A stretch of DNA of 64,000 bases from Citrobacter amalonaticus (GCF_018252635.1 NZ_JAGTXM010000001.1:310122-374121), one strand, 5' to 3'; shown: positions 44,269 to 57,314, counted from the first letter of the stretch. Numbers and translations: made by a program. The notes: a model not told the origin generated them from the sequence alone.

Positions 44269-46716
44269 ATGAACCTTACACGACGTAACTTTATAAAATA
44301 TGCCGGCGGTTCCGCCGGTGCGATGATAATTACCTCGGCAATTCCAATGCCAGCGTGGGCCGCAGACGCGCCGGGTAACGCTATTCTGACCGCAGGGCGT
44401 TGGGGGGCGATGTATATCGAGGTTAAAGACGGCAAAATTGTTTCGTCGCGAGGGGCGCTGGCGAAAACGATCCCCAACGATCTGCAAACTACCGCGCCCG
44501 ATCAGGCGCATACCCCGTGTCGAATTCAATCTCCAATGGTGCGTAAAGGCTTCCTGAATGCGCCGGGCAAACCGGACGGCAAGCGTGGTAAAGACGAGTT
44601 CGTCAAAGTTTCATGGGAAGACGCCCTGAAGCTCATCCACGAGCAGCACGCCCGTATCCGTGCCGAGCATGGCCCATCGTCCATATTTGCGGGTTCTTAT
44701 GGCTGGCGCTCCAGTGGGGTGCTGCATAAAGCGCAGACGCTGCTTCAGCGCTATATGAGCATGGCAGGCGGCTATACCGGGCATACCGGCGACTACTCCA
44801 CTGGCGCGGCGCAGGTGATCATGCCGCACGTCGTCGGTTCAGTGGAAGTTTACGAACAGCAGACGGCATGGCCGCTGATCCTTGAACATAGCCAGGTGGT
44901 GGTCCTGTGGGGGCTTAACCCGCTAAACACCCTGAAAATTGCCTGGACGAGTACTGATGAGCAAGGCCTCGAGTACTTCAATAAACTGAAGGCCTCCGGC
45001 AAAACCGTTATCGCCATCGATCCGCAACGCTCAGAAACTATCGAATTTTTCGGTGATAAAGCACAGTGGATTGCGCCGAATATGGGGACTGACGTGGCGC
45101 TGATGTTAGGCATTGCGTCCGCGCTGGTAGAAAAAGGACTGCATGACAAAGCCTTCCTCGATAAATACACCACCGGCTATGGCGAATTCGAAGCGTATCT
45201 GACAGGTAAAAATGACAATACGCCTAAAAATCCGGCCTGGGCCGAGAAGATTTGCGGTGTTCCGGCGAAGCAAATGGAAATTCTGGCAGAAATCTTTGCC
45301 AAGAATAAAACCATGCTGATGGCGGGCTGGGGCATTCAGCGTCAGCAGTACGGCGAACAGCGCCACTGGATGCTGGTCACCCTGGCGGCGATGCTCGGCC
45401 AGATTGGTACCGAGGGCGGCGGTTTCGGCTTCTCTTACCATTACTCAAACGGCGGCAACCCAACCCGTAGCGGCGGTGTGCTGTCGGCGATTTCAGCAAC
45501 AATCGCAGGTAGCTCTTCAGCTGGCAACGACTGGGCAACTTCCGATGCGGTTGAAGCGTTCCCGGTTGCGCGTATTGTTGAAGCGCTGGAAAACCCCGGC
45601 GGCAAATATCAACATAATGGTAAGGAACAAACCTTCCCCGATCTGCGTATGATCTGGTGGGCAGGCGGTGGCAACTTCACTCATCATCAGGACACTAACC
45701 GCCTGGTGAAAGCCTGGCAAAAACCCGAACTGGTGGTGATCTCCGAGTGCTACTGGACGGCTGCCGCCAAGCACGCGGATATCGTTCTGCCGATCACCAC
45801 ATCGTTTGAACGTAACGACCTGACCATGACCGGTGACTACAGCAACCAGCATCTGGTGCCGATGAAACAAGCCATTCCACCGCAGTTCGAAGCCCGCAAC
45901 GATTTTGACGTGTTCGCGGATATGGCGGAGTTGCTGAAGCCTGGCGGTAAAGCGGCTTATACCGAAGGCAAGAGCGAAATGGACTGGCTGCGCGAGTTCT
46001 ACGACGTGGCGCAGAAAGGCGCGCGCCAGCAACGCGTCAACATGCCGCAGTTCACCGCCTTCTGGGAGGCGAACAAGCTGATCGAAATGCGTAAGAACCC
46101 GAAAGAAGAAGCGTTTGTACGCTATGCCGATTTCCGTAAAGACCCGGTGATGAACCCACTGGGTACGCCGAGCGGTAAAATTGAGATTTACTCGAAAACC
46201 ATCGAAGGCTTCAACTATAAGGATTGCCCGGCGCATCCGACCTGGCTGGAACCCGACGAGTGGGCTGGCAACGCTAAAGAGGGTGAACTGCAACTGCTGA
46301 CCGCGCACCCGGCGCATCGTTTACACAGTCAGCTTAACTATGCGTCGCTGCGCAAACAGTATGCGGTGGCCAACCGTGAGCCGATCTACATCCATCCGGA
46401 AGATGCGAAAAAACGTGGCATTGCTGACGGCGATGTGGTGCGCGTCTGGAACGCGCGCGGCCAGGTGTTGACCGGTGCGAAAGTCACCGACGGCATCAAG
46501 CAGGGCGTGGTGTGTATCCATGAAGGCGCATGGCCGGATCTGGATTACGCAGGCACCGGGATCTGTAAAAATGGTGGGGCCAACGTGCTTACCAAAGACA
46601 TCCCGACCTCGCGTCTGGCGAATGGCTGCGCGGGCAACACTGCGCTGGTGATGGCGGAGAAATACACCGGGCCGGAGCTGGAACTCACCGCGTTTACGCC
46701 GCCAATGGGCGCGTAA
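44269..46716 (+). CDS. torZ: Periplasmic N-/S-oxide reductase TorZ (molybdenum enzyme)
   Basis: Reduces trimethylamine N-oxide and biotin sulfoxide type substrates. The 815-residue protein starts with a twin-arginine signal, [18 protein letters not shown], ending at AWA near residue 31. It belongs to the DMSO reductase family, with S177 in GDYSTGAAQ the expected Mo ligand, YGWRSSG near 144, and no N-terminal iron-sulfur cysteines, as for TorA/TorZ/BisC. Pairs with torY. Ends 57 bp before a terminator shared with argI. Confidence 0.95.
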   Translation: MNLTRRNFIKYAGGSAGAMIITSAIPMPAWAADAPGNAILTAGRWGAMYIEVKDGKIVSSRGALAKTIPNDLQTTAPDQAHTPCRIQSPMVRKGFLNAPGKPDGKRGKDEFVKVSWEDALKLIHEQHARIRAEHGPSSIFAGSYGWRSSGVLHKAQTLLQRYMSMAGGYTGHTGDYSTGAAQVIMPHVVGSVEVYEQQTAWPLILEHSQVVVLWGLNPLNTLKIAWTSTDEQGLEYFNKLKASGKTVIAIDPQRSETIEFFGDKAQWIAPNMGTDVALMLGIASALVEKGLHDKAFLDKYTTGYGEFEAYLTGKNDNTPKNPAWAEKICGVPAKQMEILAEIFAKNKTMLMAGWGIQRQQYGEQRHWMLVTLAAMLGQIGTEGGGFGFSYHYSNGGNPTRSGGVLSAISATIAGSSSAGNDWATSDAVEAFPVARIVEALENPGGKYQHNGKEQTFPDLRMIWWAGGGNFTHHQDTNRLVKAWQKPELVVISECYWTAAAKHADIVLPITTSFERNDLTMTGDYSNQHLVPMKQAIPPQFEARNDFDVFADMAELLKPGGKAAYTEGKSEMDWLREFYDVAQKGARQQRVNMPQFTAFWEANKLIEMRKNPKEEAFVRYADFRKDPVMNPLGTPSGKIEIYSKTIEGFNYKDCPAHPTWLEPDEWAGNAKEGELQLLTAHPAHRLHSQLNYASLRKQYAVANREPIYIHPEDAKKRGIADGDVVRVWNARGQVLTGAKVTDGIKQGVVCIHEGAWPDLDYAGTGICKNGGANVLTKDIPTSRLANGCAGNTALVMAEKYTGPELELTAFTPPMGA

Positions 46717-46770
46717 TTCACGGTTGTAATACAGGGCGAAAACGGTAGTTTTCGCCTCAGCCTGCTGATA

Positions 46771-46797
46771 AACCCCACATTGTTATGTGGGGTTTTT
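46771..46797. terminator. Bidirectional terminator between torZ and argI
   Basis: AACCCCACAT, TGTT, ATGTGGGGTT (46771-46794) then TTT. Works for both convergent genes. Confidence 0.93.
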
Positions 46798-46811
46798 CTT
46801 TGCGGGCAATA

Positions 46812-47816
46812 TTATTGTGCCAGCGTTGCCACCATCACCGCTTTAATGGTGTGCATCCGGTTTTCGGCCTGGTCGAACACAATACTGGCCGGGGATTCAA
46901 ACACCTCATCGGTGACTTCCATTCCGCCGTGCAAACCAAATTCCTCCGCCATTTTCTTACCAAGCGTGGTTTGGTCGTCATGAAACGCGGGCAGGCAGTG
47001 CAGGAACTTCACCTGCGGGTTCCCGGTAAGCGCCATCATCTGACTGTTGACCTGGTAGTCACGCAGCAGGGCGATACGCTCCGCCCACATCTCTTTTGGT
47101 TCGCCCATCGACACCCAGACGTCGGTATAGATAAAGTCTGCTCCTTTCACGCCTGCTGCAATATCTTCGGTGAGCGTAATGTTGCCGCCGTTTTTCTTCG
47201 CCATTGCGCTGCATTCCGCGACCAGCGATGCTTCCGGCCAGCAGGTCTTTGGCGCGACCAGACGCAGATCCAGCCCGGTGAGCGCAGCGGCTTCCAGCAT
47301 TGAGTTACCCATGTTATTGCGCGCATCGCCAGCGTAAACCAGCGTCATGTCGGTAAACGCTTTACCCGGTAGATGTTCCTGCATCGTCAGCAGGTCAGCC
47401 AGTAATTGAGTAGGATGGAACTCGTTGGTTAATCCATTCCATACCGGTACACCGGCATATTCGGCCAGCGTTTCGACCACTTCCTGACCGTAACCGCGAT
47501 ACTGAATGCCGTCATACATCCTGCCCAGTACGCGTGCGGTATCCTTAATTGACTCTTTATGCCCAATCTGGCTCCCGCTGGAACCAAGATAAGTGACGCG
47601 AGCCCCCTGGTCATAAGCGGCAACTTCGAAAGAGCATCGTGTACGGGTCGAGTCTTTTTCGAAGATGAGCGCGATGTTTTTGCCAGTAAGCTTTTGTTCT
47701 TCTTTACCGTTTTTTTTATCGGCTTTCAGTTTTGCGGCAAGTTGGACGAGTGCGGTGAGTTCATCTGAGGTGAAATCGAGTAACTTTAAAAAATGCTTCT
47801 GATAAAAACCTGACAT
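46812..47816 (-). CDS. argI: Ornithine carbamoyltransferase, biosynthetic
   Basis: Makes citrulline for arginine synthesis. The 334-residue protein has [17 protein letters not shown] near residue 56, HPTQLLADL near 133, DVWVSMGEP and HCLPAFH. Paralogue of the catabolic copy at 38253; both are full length with active-site residues intact. The promoter region carries tandem ARG boxes, marking this copy as arginine-repressed. Confidence 0.96.
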   Translation of the reverse strand: MSGFYQKHFLKLLDFTSDELTALVQLAAKLKADKKNGKEEQKLTGKNIALIFEKDSTRTRCSFEVAAYDQGARVTYLGSSGSQIGHKESIKDTARVLGRMYDGIQYRGYGQEVVETLAEYAGVPVWNGLTNEFHPTQLLADLLTMQEHLPGKAFTDMTLVYAGDARNNMGNSMLEAAALTGLDLRLVAPKTCWPEASLVAECSAMAKKNGGNITLTEDIAAGVKGADFIYTDVWVSMGEPKEMWAERIALLRDYQVNSQMMALTGNPQVKFLHCLPAFHDDQTTLGKKMAEEFGLHGGMEVTDEVFESPASIVFDQAENRMHTIKAVMVATLAQ

Positions 47817-47843
47817 AGTTCCCTCCCATGGCGAATGCCATCT

Positions 47844-47882
47844 ATTGAATTAAAATTCAATTTATATGGATGATTATGCATT
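47844..47882. promoter_or_regulatory. Tandem ARG boxes of argI
   Basis: ATTGAATTAAAATTCAAT (47844-47861) has both half-sites perfect. The second box at 47865-47882 has TGGAT-N4-ATGCA (8 of 10). They are 3 bp apart, the standard ArgR hexamer spacing. Confidence 0.9.
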
Positions 47883-47979
47883 TGCAACCCCGTTTCACAA
47901 ATCTTTTCTGGAAAGGTGGAGGCAATGACGGCGGTATGTGACAATAAGAGTATCGGCAGGACATTATGAGGAACGAGCC

Positions 47980-48405
47980 ATGGCAAACCCGGAACTACTG
48001 GAAGAGCAGCGTGAAGAAACGCGCCTGATTATTGAAGAATTACTGGATGATGGTAGCGACCCGGACGCGCTATACACCATCGAACATCACCTTTCCGCAG
48101 ACGATTTTGAAACCCTGGAAAAAGCCGCGGTTGAAGCGTTTAAACTCGGTTACGAAGTGACTGAGCCGGAAGAGCTGGAAGTGGAGGAAGGCGACACTGT
48201 CATTTGCTGCGATATCCTCAGTGAATGTGCGCTGAAAGCTGACCTTATCGACGCGCAGGTTGAACAACTGATGAACCTGGCCGAGAAATATGACGTTGAG
48301 TACGACGGCTGGGGCACCTACTTTGAAGATCCGAACGGCGAAGAAGGTGAAGAGGGCGACGACGAAGACTACGTCGACGAAGATGACGACGGCGTGCGTC
48401 ACTAA
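47980..48405 (+). CDS. rraB: RNase E inhibitor RraB
   Basis: Binds RNase E and alters its cleavage of messages. The 141-residue acidic protein begins [20 protein letters not shown] and ends in a strongly acidic tail (residues about 120-137, rich in Asp and Glu). E. coli RraB is 138 residues; the tail is slightly longer here. ATG 47980 follows GAGGAACGAG; the frame opens upstream at 47938 without family support. Confidence 0.96.
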   Translation: MANPELLEEQREETRLIIEELLDDGSDPDALYTIEHHLSADDFETLEKAAVEAFKLGYEVTEPEELEVEEGDTVICCDILSECALKADLIDAQVEQLMNLAEKYDVEYDGWGTYFEDPNGEEGEEGDDEDYVDEDDDGVRH

Positions 48406-48424
48406 GATCCCCGAACGTTAAAAA

Positions 48425-48453
48425 AGTACGGCAGTGTGCTGCCGTACTCTTTC
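48425..48453 (+). terminator. rraB terminator
   Basis: AGTACGGCAG, TGTG, CTGCCGTACT (48425-48448) followed by CTTTC. Weak T run but a 10-bp perfect stem. Confidence 0.75.
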
Positions 48454-48465
48454 GACAGGTTACAC

Positions 48466-49230
48466 ATGGACTATCCGCAAATTCTCTCCCCGGTACGCCA
48501 GTTTCTGCACTGTCCGACCCCGCAGGCATGGATTGACCAGGCGCGCGATCCGCAAAACCTTCCTCTGTTGCTCACCGATCATCTGATATGTGAACTCAAG
48601 GCGGCACAAACGGCGATGCTGCTGGTGCGTAAGTACGTGGCGGATAAACCGGGCGCAGATGCGCTGCTCGCCTCGCTACAGCCATATGAAGCCTTTGCCT
48701 TTCGGGAGGGGCCAGAACCCGACTTTGTCGCGCTCCATAAACAGATGGGTAAAAGCGTGATGCCGGAAACGGACGATCCGTGGGGCCGCCAGCTTATCGA
48801 CAGCATGGTGCTGTTGATAAAAGAAGAGTTGCACCACTTCTGGCAGGTGCGCGAAGCGATGCAGGCCAGAAACATTCCTTATGTGAAGATCACCGCCAGT
48901 CGCTACGCAAAAGGGATGCTGAAAGCGGTGCGCACGCATGAGCCGCTGACGCTGATTGATAAGCTGATTTGTGGCGCTTACATCGAAGCACGATCCTGCG
49001 AACGCTTCGCCGCGCTTGCGCCGTTTCTCGATGACGACCTGCAAAAGTTCTACTTGTCGCTGCTGCGCTCTGAAGCGCGTCACTTCCAGGACTATTTGTC
49101 GCTGGCGCAACAGGTGGCTCAGGAAGATATTTCTCCCCGCGTCCGTCATTTTGGTGAAGTGGAGGCCGCGCTGATAGCCTCGCCGGACAACGAATTTCGC
49201 TTTCACAGCGGAGTCCCCGTCGCCTCTTAA
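48466..49230 (+). CDS. miaE: tRNA 2-methylthio-N6-isopentenyladenosine hydroxylase
   Basis: Non-haem diiron monooxygenase that hydroxylates ms2i6A37 of tRNAs reading UNN codons. The 254-residue helical protein shows the diiron ligand pattern: Glu in CELKAAQTAML near 44, EELHHF (EExxH) near 123, Glu in YIEARSCERF near 175, and SEARHF (ExxH) near 205. Present in Salmonella and Citrobacter, absent from E. coli K-12. Start ATG 48466 (MDYPQILSPV). Confidence 0.95.
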   Translation: MDYPQILSPVRQFLHCPTPQAWIDQARDPQNLPLLLTDHLICELKAAQTAMLLVRKYVADKPGADALLASLQPYEAFAFREGPEPDFVALHKQMGKSVMPETDDPWGRQLIDSMVLLIKEELHHFWQVREAMQARNIPYVKITASRYAKGMLKAVRTHEPLTLIDKLICGAYIEARSCERFAALAPFLDDDLQKFYLSLLRSEARHFQDYLSLAQQVAQEDISPRVRHFGEVEAALIASPDNEFRFHSGVPVAS

Positions 49231-49317
49231 TTTCGGTAGTTCTGCCAGCAGTAAGGTGACATCCCGTCGCGAGCAGGGAAAAATGTGTCCTTTTCAGGGC
49301 AAGGAATAGCAATACCG

Positions 49318-50148
49318 ATGAACTGGACACATGTACTTCTCGCAGGCTACGTCGGCGCGGTTATCGCCGCAGTGATTGGGCTGATGCGTAAAAAAGGCTG
49401 GGTGGGGAAGGCCTCCGGCGCGGTGCTGATGATTGTAGCGATCGTCGCGTGGAACCTCTTTGACGTGCACTACCTGATCCCGCGAGAAAAAGCGGCGTCC
49501 GGTCAGACGGAAGAGCAGCGGTTTGATGCCGCGCTACTGCAGATGCCAACGTTTCAGGTACTGAAGGAACAGGAGCCAGCTTTCTGGATCCATCTCCGCA
49601 CTCAGGCGCTGCAGCTTAAAAATGAAGGCAAAACCGAACAACAAATTATCGATACCATTCAACCGCAGGTGCTGCAAATTCAGATGTCGCGTTTACAGCA
49701 GGCGCCGGACAGTAATGTCATTGACTACATGAAGATCAATCTCGAACAGACTGCGGCGGTGCAGAAAAAAGGCGACGACGCGTGTTTTCGCTTTCTCTTC
49801 CCGCAGGTCAAAGGCGGGATTAACCCGACGCGTCTGATCTCGCAGGATATTCTGAAACGGCGTATGGAAGGCGATGCCACGATGATGCGAGCGGCATACG
49901 GCCCCAACAGACATACGGTAACAGACGCTGAGAAAAAGCAGGCCATGCAGGATCTGCAAAGCGTCGTACCGGTACTGGTGCAGCGTTATGGGCAGGATGT
50001 ACAGCTTATGGCTGAGCCGCAGAAGGGGGTCGGGAAAGAAAAGGTCGTCTGCGATCTGGTGCAGGACATGTGGGAAGAGGTGCTGAAATTGCCAGCCGCG
50101 CAGGCCGCTGGCGTGATTCGACTTTCGGTATCGCCTGAGATGCAATAG
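49318..50148 (+). CDS. Conserved hypothetical membrane-anchored protein
   Basis: A 276-residue protein with two N-terminal membrane segments (about residues 4-20 and 30-50) and a soluble domain of about 220 residues, likely periplasmic, with many Gln-rich helices. RFDAALLQMPTFQVLKEQEP near 68-87 looks conserved. Two cysteines (near 156 and 246) could form a disulfide. No catalytic motif is visible and no function is assigned. Start ATG 49318 is a choice; a GTG at 49285 is in frame. Confidence 0.75.
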   Translation: MNWTHVLLAGYVGAVIAAVIGLMRKKGWVGKASGAVLMIVAIVAWNLFDVHYLIPREKAASGQTEEQRFDAALLQMPTFQVLKEQEPAFWIHLRTQALQLKNEGKTEQQIIDTIQPQVLQIQMSRLQQAPDSNVIDYMKINLEQTAAVQKKGDDACFRFLFPQVKGGINPTRLISQDILKRRMEGDATMMRAAYGPNRHTVTDAEKKQAMQDLQSVVPVLVQRYGQDVQLMAEPQKGVGKEKVVCDLVQDMWEEVLKLPAAQAAGVIRLSVSPEMQ

Positions 50149-50154
50149 GTCGGA

Positions 50155-50658
50155 TTAAAGGGGTTTGAGCATTCGCACTTCGCAATCGACGTGCCCGGTG
50201 CAGCCGAGCGGTTCGCTGATATGCTCAAACCCTAAATGTTCATACAGGCCAATTGCCTCGCGTAAAAAGGCGGTCGTTTCCAGATAGCATTGTTTAAATC
50301 CCTGCGCACGGGCGTGCTCCATCGCCATCAGCGCCAGCTTTTTCGCCATGCCTTGCCCACGTGCGGAGGGCAAAAAGTACATTTTTTGCAGCTCGCAAAT
50401 ATCGGGTTCGCTACAGGTTAATGGTGCAATTCCGCCGCCACCCACGACTTCCCCATTACGTTCCACCACCCAATATGCATGTCCAGGCTGAGAGTAGAGC
50501 TGATACAACTCATCCAGATTCGGATCGGCAACGGTATAGCCTTTGTCAGCGGTGAGACCATATTCGGCGGAAACCTGACGGATAACCGCAGCGATAACAG
50601 GATTATCCTGCGCTGAAAGAGGGCGGAGAGTGAGTGACTGATGCTGTTGATTATTCAT
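50155..50658 (-). CDS. yjgM: GNAT-family acetyltransferase YjgM
   Basis: A 167-residue acetyl-CoA-dependent N- or O-acetyltransferase. The acetyl-CoA loop is in [21 protein letters not shown] (the RGQGMA core near residue 100), and [20 protein letters not shown] is the typical C-terminal GNAT strand-helix. Substrate is not known. Start 50658 (MNNQQHQ) is chosen by resemblance to E. coli; an ATG at 50667 is also possible, and neither has a clear ribosome site. Converges on the preceding gene. Confidence 0.9.
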   Translation of the reverse strand: MNNQQHQSLTLRPLSAQDNPVIAAVIRQVSAEYGLTADKGYTVADPNLDELYQLYSQPGHAYWVVERNGEVVGGGGIAPLTCSEPDICELQKMYFLPSARGQGMAKKLALMAMEHARAQGFKQCYLETTAFLREAIGLYEHLGFEHISEPLGCTGHVDCEVRMLKPL

Positions 50659-50836
50659 GTTTTTCATTTGTTAAAGCTAAATATATATAATTGTAATTGA
50701 TATCATTCTCTTGGAAAGCATGCAAGCGGTACGTAAAAAAACAAGCGTTCATTCAGCGAAAAGGTTATTCTATCTTCTCTGATAAGGATACTTTTATTAT
50801 TTATTCGTTTTATTTTTTGAAAGCAAAGGATTTGTT

Positions 50837-52036
50837 ATGGATTTGTTTGGCAACAACGAACGGAAGCCTCGTTGGCAGTTTAACTTTCATGGGCGTGCCG
50901 GGGCGTATTTTATTATCTGCCTAACTAATGTCATTCTATGTATCATTACTCTGGGTATTTACACGCCGTGGGCAATGGTGCGTAGTCGTCGTTATATTTA
51001 TGAAAATATGGAGTTGAACGGCGCACGCTTTGGCTACCATGCGACTGGACTGGCAATATTCTTAAGCTGGTTGTTCCTGGTTTTTGTTATTATCTTGATC
51101 TCTTTCTTCGCCGCCGTGCCCGCGCTTGAACTGGTGTTACTGTTGGCATTTTTCATGGTGTTGCCTGTACTTATGGTCAAAAGTATAAAATATAATGCCA
51201 TGATGACTACGTTAAATAATGTGCGTTTTAACTTTCACTGCTCATTGGGTCGTGCATGGTGGGTGATGATGGGATTACCCATCGTACTTTATATTCTGCT
51301 GGCCGTGATGATACTGGGAATAGTGAATATTCCTGGCGGTGATGCTTATAGCATTGAGGCTATTATTACAAAACTGTCTCTGGTGTTTATTATTATTCTC
51401 GTGAGTATAGGAATCATCGCCGGTATCCTCTATGCAAAATGGATTTCATTGCTCGGTGAAGGCGGCCAGTTTGGTATTCATCGTTTTTCCATTGCCGTCA
51501 GTGTGAAACAGTGCATAAAAGTATGTTTACTGTCGATGCTGATCCTTATTCCTTTTATCGCGGTTATCGCCTGGCTCTTTTCTGACTTTTTCAGCGCGAT
51601 CATGATGGCCAATATGAGAGGGGGAATGAGTGAGGATGTACAGTTGGCTCTCATCCTTGAGTATCGTGGACAAATCATCGCCTGCTACCTGCTCTATTTC
51701 GCTGCCATTCTGCTTTCCACAGGGTATATGTGGATGGGGCTGCGCAACCATTTAATGAATAGCCTGACGCTTGTGAACGGCGCAATTCGTTTTCATTCCG
51801 GTATCGTATTTTATGCGCTGGTGGTGCAATGGGTGCTGATTGCCGTGGTGTCGGCCATTACGCTGGGACTGGCTTATCCGTTAATGAAGATGCGCTATTT
51901 ACGTTTCCTGGCGGCGAATACCTGGGTTGATGGCGATCTGGATACCCTGGAACTGACTGACCATAATGAACAACCCGAGACAGGGCCGATTGCGGTGCTT
52001 TCACGCGGTATGATGCCGCAGGTTCCATTTATTTGA
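50837..52036 (+). CDS. yjgN: DUF898 inner membrane protein YjgN
   Basis: A 399-residue multispanning membrane protein of unknown function. It begins MDLFGNNERKPRWQFNFHGR, and the F-F-H/T-G pattern followed by ITLGIYTPWAMVRSRRYIYE near 39-58 is the DUF898 signature. The repeat is echoed in IRFHSGIVFYALVV and AITLGLAYPLMKMRYLRFL near 345-360, so the protein seems to contain a duplicated unit. Ends at a strong bidirectional terminator before valS. Confidence 0.93.
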   Translation: MDLFGNNERKPRWQFNFHGRAGAYFIICLTNVILCIITLGIYTPWAMVRSRRYIYENMELNGARFGYHATGLAIFLSWLFLVFVIILISFFAAVPALELVLLLAFFMVLPVLMVKSIKYNAMMTTLNNVRFNFHCSLGRAWWVMMGLPIVLYILLAVMILGIVNIPGGDAYSIEAIITKLSLVFIIILVSIGIIAGILYAKWISLLGEGGQFGIHRFSIAVSVKQCIKVCLLSMLILIPFIAVIAWLFSDFFSAIMMANMRGGMSEDVQLALILEYRGQIIACYLLYFAAILLSTGYMWMGLRNHLMNSLTLVNGAIRFHSGIVFYALVVQWVLIAVVSAITLGLAYPLMKMRYLRFLAANTWVDGDLDTLELTDHNEQPETGPIAVLSRGMMPQVPFI

Positions 52037-52053
52037 TACAACAAGCCTGATAC

Positions 52054-52083
52054 AAAAAGGCCGGAGCTTGCTCCGGCCTTTTT
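52054..52083. terminator. Bidirectional terminator between yjgN and valS
   Basis: AAAAAGGCCGGAG, CTTG, CTCCGGCCTTTTT. Serves both convergent genes. Confidence 0.95.
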
Positions 52084-52101
52084 ACATTACCGCCCCTGCG
52101 A

Positions 52102-54957
52102 TTACAGTGCGGCGATGACTGCCTGCTGCTCGATCAGCTTTGCTTTCGCTTCGGCGTAGCCTTCCAGCTTCTCACGCTCTTTGGCGATCACCGCTTCCGG
52201 CGCACGCGCGACAAAGCCTTCATTGGCGAGCTTGTTTTCGATACGGCTAATTTCGCCCTCGATTTTCGCCACTTCTTTCGCCAGACGCGCCAGCTCATCT
52301 TCTTTATTGATGAGACCCGCCATCGGGATCAGCAGCTCAGCACCGTCGATAATTTTAGTCACGGAAACCGGACCCTTATCATCGGCAGGCAAAACGGTGA
52401 TGCTTTCCAGACGCGCCAGATTCAGCAGGAAACTGCGGTTATCGTTTACGCGACGCATCGCGTCATCGCTGCAACCACGCAGCAGCAGCTCCAGCGGTTT
52501 GCCCGGCGCAATGTTCATTTCAGCGCGGATGTTACGTACGGCAACAATCGCCTGCTTCAGCCATTCGGTGTCAGCGAGTGCGGCTTCATCAACCTGTGCG
52601 GCGTTATATTCCGGGAAAGGTTGCAGCATGATGGTGTCAGCGGTAATACCGGCAATGACTTTCACACGCTGCCAGATGGTTTCGGTGATGAACGGGATGA
52701 TCGGGTGCGCCAGGCGCAGCAGACCTTCCAGCACGGTAACCAGCGTATTGCGGGTGCCGCGCAATTCAGACTCGGAACCTCCGGTCATGACCGGCTTGGT
52801 CAGTTCCAGATACCAGTCACAGAACTGGTTCCAGGTGAACTCGTACAGAATGCCCGCGGCGATATCGAAGCGGAAGTTATCCAGCGCTTCACGGTATGCT
52901 TTAGTGGTCTGGTTGAATTCCGCGAGGATCCAGCGGTCCGCCAGCGACAGGGTCATTTCGCCGCCGTTGAAGCCGCAATCCTGCTCTTCGGTGTTCATCA
53001 GTACAAAGCGGCTGGCGTTCCACAGCTTGTTACAGAAGTTACGGTAACCCTCCAGACGCTTCATATCCCAGTTGATGTCGCGACCGGTAGACGCCAGCGC
53101 GGCCAGGGTGAAACGCAGAGCATCGGTGCCGTGCGGCTCGATACCTTCCGGGAACTGTTTTTCGGTGCGTTTGGCAATCTTTTCAGCCAACTGCGGCTGC
53201 ATCATGTTACCAGTGCGTTTTTCCAGCAGCTCCGGTAACGAAATACCGTCGACCATATCCAGCGGGTCGATCACGTTACCTTTAGATTTGGACATCTTCT
53301 GGCCTTCATCGTCGCGGATCAAACCGGTCATATAGACGGTCTTGAACGGGACCTGCGGTTTGCCGTTTTCATCTTTGATGAAGTGCATGGTCATCATGAT
53401 CATGCGGGCAATCCAGAAGAAGATAATGTCGAAGCCGGAAACCATCACGGAAGTCGGATGGAACTGACGCAGCGCGTCGGTGTTTTCCGGCCAGCCGAGC
53501 GTGGAGAAGGTCCACAGCGCGGAGGAGAACCAGGTATCCAGCACGTCGTCGTCCTGACGCAGGGCAACGTCTGCGCTCAGGTTGTTTTCCTGACGTACTT
53601 CGTCTTCGTTGCGACCCACATAGACATTACCGTTATTGTCGTACCATGCCGGAATACGGTGACCCCACCACAGTTGACGGGAGATACACCAGTCCTGAAT
53701 ATCGCGCATCCAGGAGAAATACATGTTTTCGTACTGCTTCGGCACGAACTGAATGTCGCCGTTCTCAACGGCTTCGACCGCCGGTTTTGCCAGTACGTCA
53801 GCACGGACGTACCACTGGTCGGTCAGCATCGGTTCAATAACCACGCCGCCACGGTCACCGTACGGGACGGTCAGGTCGTGCGGTTTAATCTCTTCCAGCA
53901 GGCCCAGCGCGTCGATCGCAGCAACCACCGCTTTACGTGCGGCAAAGCGCTCCAGTTTCTGGAACTGCGCCGGGATTTCGTTGGAGTAGACATCGGACTC
54001 ATTGCCTTTGGTGTCGTACACTTCCGCCGTTTCGCGGATATCGCCATCAAAGGTGAAGATGTTGATCATAGGCAGGGCATGACGACGACCGACTTCGTAG
54101 TCGTTAAAGTCATGCGCCGGGGTGATCTTCACGCAGCCGGTGCCTTTTTCCATGTCGGCATGTTCGTCACCGACGATTGGAATGCGGCGGTTTACCAACG
54201 GCAGCACCACGAATTTACCAATCAGATCTTTATAGCGCGGATCTTCCGGGTTGACGGCCACACCGGTATCGCCCAGCAGGGTTTCGGGGCGAGTGGTCGC
54301 CACCACCAGGTAATCTTTGCCGTCAGCCGTTTTTGCGCCGTCGGCCAGCGGGTAACGGATGTGCCACATCGACCCTTTAGACTCGCGGTTTTCCACTTCG
54401 AGATCGGAAATCGCGGTACGCAGTTTCGGGTCCCAGTTCACCAGGCGTTTGCCACGGTAAATCAGATCTTCTTTATACAGGCGGACAAAGACTTCTTTCA
54501 CGGCATTGGAAAGACCTTCGTCCATGGTGAAGCGCTCGCGCTCCCAGTCAACGGAATTGCCGAGACGACGCATCTGGCGGGTAATAGTGCCGCCAGATTC
54601 CGCTTTCCACTGCCAGATTTTGTCGATGAAGGCATCGCGACCGTAGTCGTGACGGGTTTTACCTTCTTCTGCGGCAATTTTACGCTCAACCACCATCTGG
54701 GTTGCGATACCTGCGTGGTCGGTACCGACCTGCCACAGGGTATTTTTCCCCTGCATGCGCTGGTAGCGAATCAGGGTATCCATGATGGTTTGCTGGAAAG
54801 CATGACCCATATGCAAACTGCCGGTGACGTTCGGCGGCGGGATCATGATGCAGAAGGACTCTTTGCTTTCATCGCCGTTAGGCTTGAAATAGCCCTGCTT
54901 TTCCCAGTGCTCGTAAAGCGGCTGTTCGATATCTTGGGGGTTGTATGTCTTTTCCAT
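52102..54957 (-). CDS. valS: Valyl-tRNA synthetase
   Basis: Class Ia synthetase, 951 residues. The HIGH-equivalent motif is [15 protein letters not shown] at residues 38-52, an editing CP1 domain occupies about 190-340, and KMSKSKGN lies near 554. A C-terminal coiled coil (about 880-945) follows the anticodon-binding domain. The start codon overlaps the holC stop (TAATG), so the pair is translationally coupled. Confidence 0.98.
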   Translation of the reverse strand: MEKTYNPQDIEQPLYEHWEKQGYFKPNGDESKESFCIMIPPPNVTGSLHMGHAFQQTIMDTLIRYQRMQGKNTLWQVGTDHAGIATQMVVERKIAAEEGKTRHDYGRDAFIDKIWQWKAESGGTITRQMRRLGNSVDWERERFTMDEGLSNAVKEVFVRLYKEDLIYRGKRLVNWDPKLRTAISDLEVENRESKGSMWHIRYPLADGAKTADGKDYLVVATTRPETLLGDTGVAVNPEDPRYKDLIGKFVVLPLVNRRIPIVGDEHADMEKGTGCVKITPAHDFNDYEVGRRHALPMINIFTFDGDIRETAEVYDTKGNESDVYSNEIPAQFQKLERFAARKAVVAAIDALGLLEEIKPHDLTVPYGDRGGVVIEPMLTDQWYVRADVLAKPAVEAVENGDIQFVPKQYENMYFSWMRDIQDWCISRQLWWGHRIPAWYDNNGNVYVGRNEDEVRQENNLSADVALRQDDDVLDTWFSSALWTFSTLGWPENTDALRQFHPTSVMVSGFDIIFFWIARMIMMTMHFIKDENGKPQVPFKTVYMTGLIRDDEGQKMSKSKGNVIDPLDMVDGISLPELLEKRTGNMMQPQLAEKIAKRTEKQFPEGIEPHGTDALRFTLAALASTGRDINWDMKRLEGYRNFCNKLWNASRFVLMNTEEQDCGFNGGEMTLSLADRWILAEFNQTTKAYREALDNFRFDIAAGILYEFTWNQFCDWYLELTKPVMTGGSESELRGTRNTLVTVLEGLLRLAHPIIPFITETIWQRVKVIAGITADTIMLQPFPEYNAAQVDEAALADTEWLKQAIVAVRNIRAEMNIAPGKPLELLLRGCSDDAMRRVNDNRSFLLNLARLESITVLPADDKGPVSVTKIIDGAELLIPMAGLINKEDELARLAKEVAKIEGEISRIENKLANEGFVARAPEAVIAKEREKLEGYAEAKAKLIEQQAVIAAL

Positions 54958-55400
54958 TATTTCCAGGTTGCCGTATTCAGGTTAAAACCAGCCACGCGGT
55001 AGGCTTTGTAGCGTGCGCGTGCCGATTGTTTCAGAGAATCTTCGTAAGGGACGAAGTCTATCACTTCTGTGAAAGCGGTGGCAAAATCTGCAAAGCCAAC
55101 GCGTAGGCTAATCAGCAGATCGCGTGGGCTGCTGTTGCGTTTTTCCGGCCAGGCAATTTCCACCGGCGCTCCTCCGCGCGGCCCTTCACCAGCCAGATTG
55201 TGCGGGACGAATCGGTCCGCCGGTCTGGCCCACAGCGCTTCATCCAGGCGAATCGCCTGTTTTTCATCTTCGCAGGCAATCAACACGCGTTTGCCACTGC
55301 GCCAACGTTCTGCGGCAATCTCACACGCCAGTTGTTCGACGGCGCTGAGGCCATCGTGTTGCGTGTCGTTGTCCAGAAGGTAGAACGTTGCATTCTTCAT
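54957..55400 (-). CDS. holC: DNA polymerase III chi subunit
   Basis: Clamp-loader chi subunit that links polymerase III holoenzyme to SSB. The 147-residue protein begins [12 protein letters not shown] and contains [20 protein letters not shown] near 20-39 and [20 protein letters not shown] near 62-81. Start ATG 55400 fits the family; the frame extends 27 codons upstream into REP sequence. Overlaps valS by one base. Confidence 0.96.
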   Translation of the reverse strand: MKNATFYLLDNDTQHDGLSAVEQLACEIAAERWRSGKRVLIACEDEKQAIRLDEALWARPADRFVPHNLAGEGPRGGAPVEIAWPEKRNSSPRDLLISLRVGFADFATAFTEVIDFVPYEDSLKQSARARYKAYRVAGFNLNTATWK

Positions 55401-55449
55401 ATATGGGGCTTCTTGTGGTGGATTTAAACGCGTTGCCATGTTGCACACC

Positions 55450-55523
55450 GTAGGCCTGATAAGGCGCATTAGCGCCGCCATCAGGCATTTTGCCGGATGG
55501 CGCTGCGCTTATCCGGCCTACGG
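55450..55523. repeat. REP/BIME element between pepA and holC
   Basis: Two units: GTAGGCCTGATAAGGCGC...GCCATCAGGC and GCCGGATGGCGC...TTATCCGGCCTACG. Lies within the pepA-holC-valS transcription direction. Confidence 0.9.
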
Positions 55524-55536
55524 GGCAATCTCAAAC

Positions 55537-57051
<1,515 letters not shown>

Positions 57052-57314
57052 CTACGCTCCTGAATCTTAAAGACAACGGCGGCGCCTGCGGTTAGAATTG
57101 CAAGCTTTCGTAACTCATATCCGCAGTTGCGGTGACTTCGTGTTAATCTTAACGTTATTACGGCATTGGCACATCAGAACGCGTTCTGAGTGGCGAATCC
57201 GCTGAGTATAATAATTTTAGCGACGATTTCGACGACTCAAGAGAATAAATGACGTTTAAGCCATGAAACAAGCTAAATTCCTGCAAAAGACGAGTTTTTA
57301 CGGGCGTATTTAAA

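Noticed and set aside
53383-55002. 539-codon open frame on the plus strand
   Set aside because: Lies entirely opposite valS and holC, which are full-length and conserved. The frame is a shadow produced by GC-rich codon bias.
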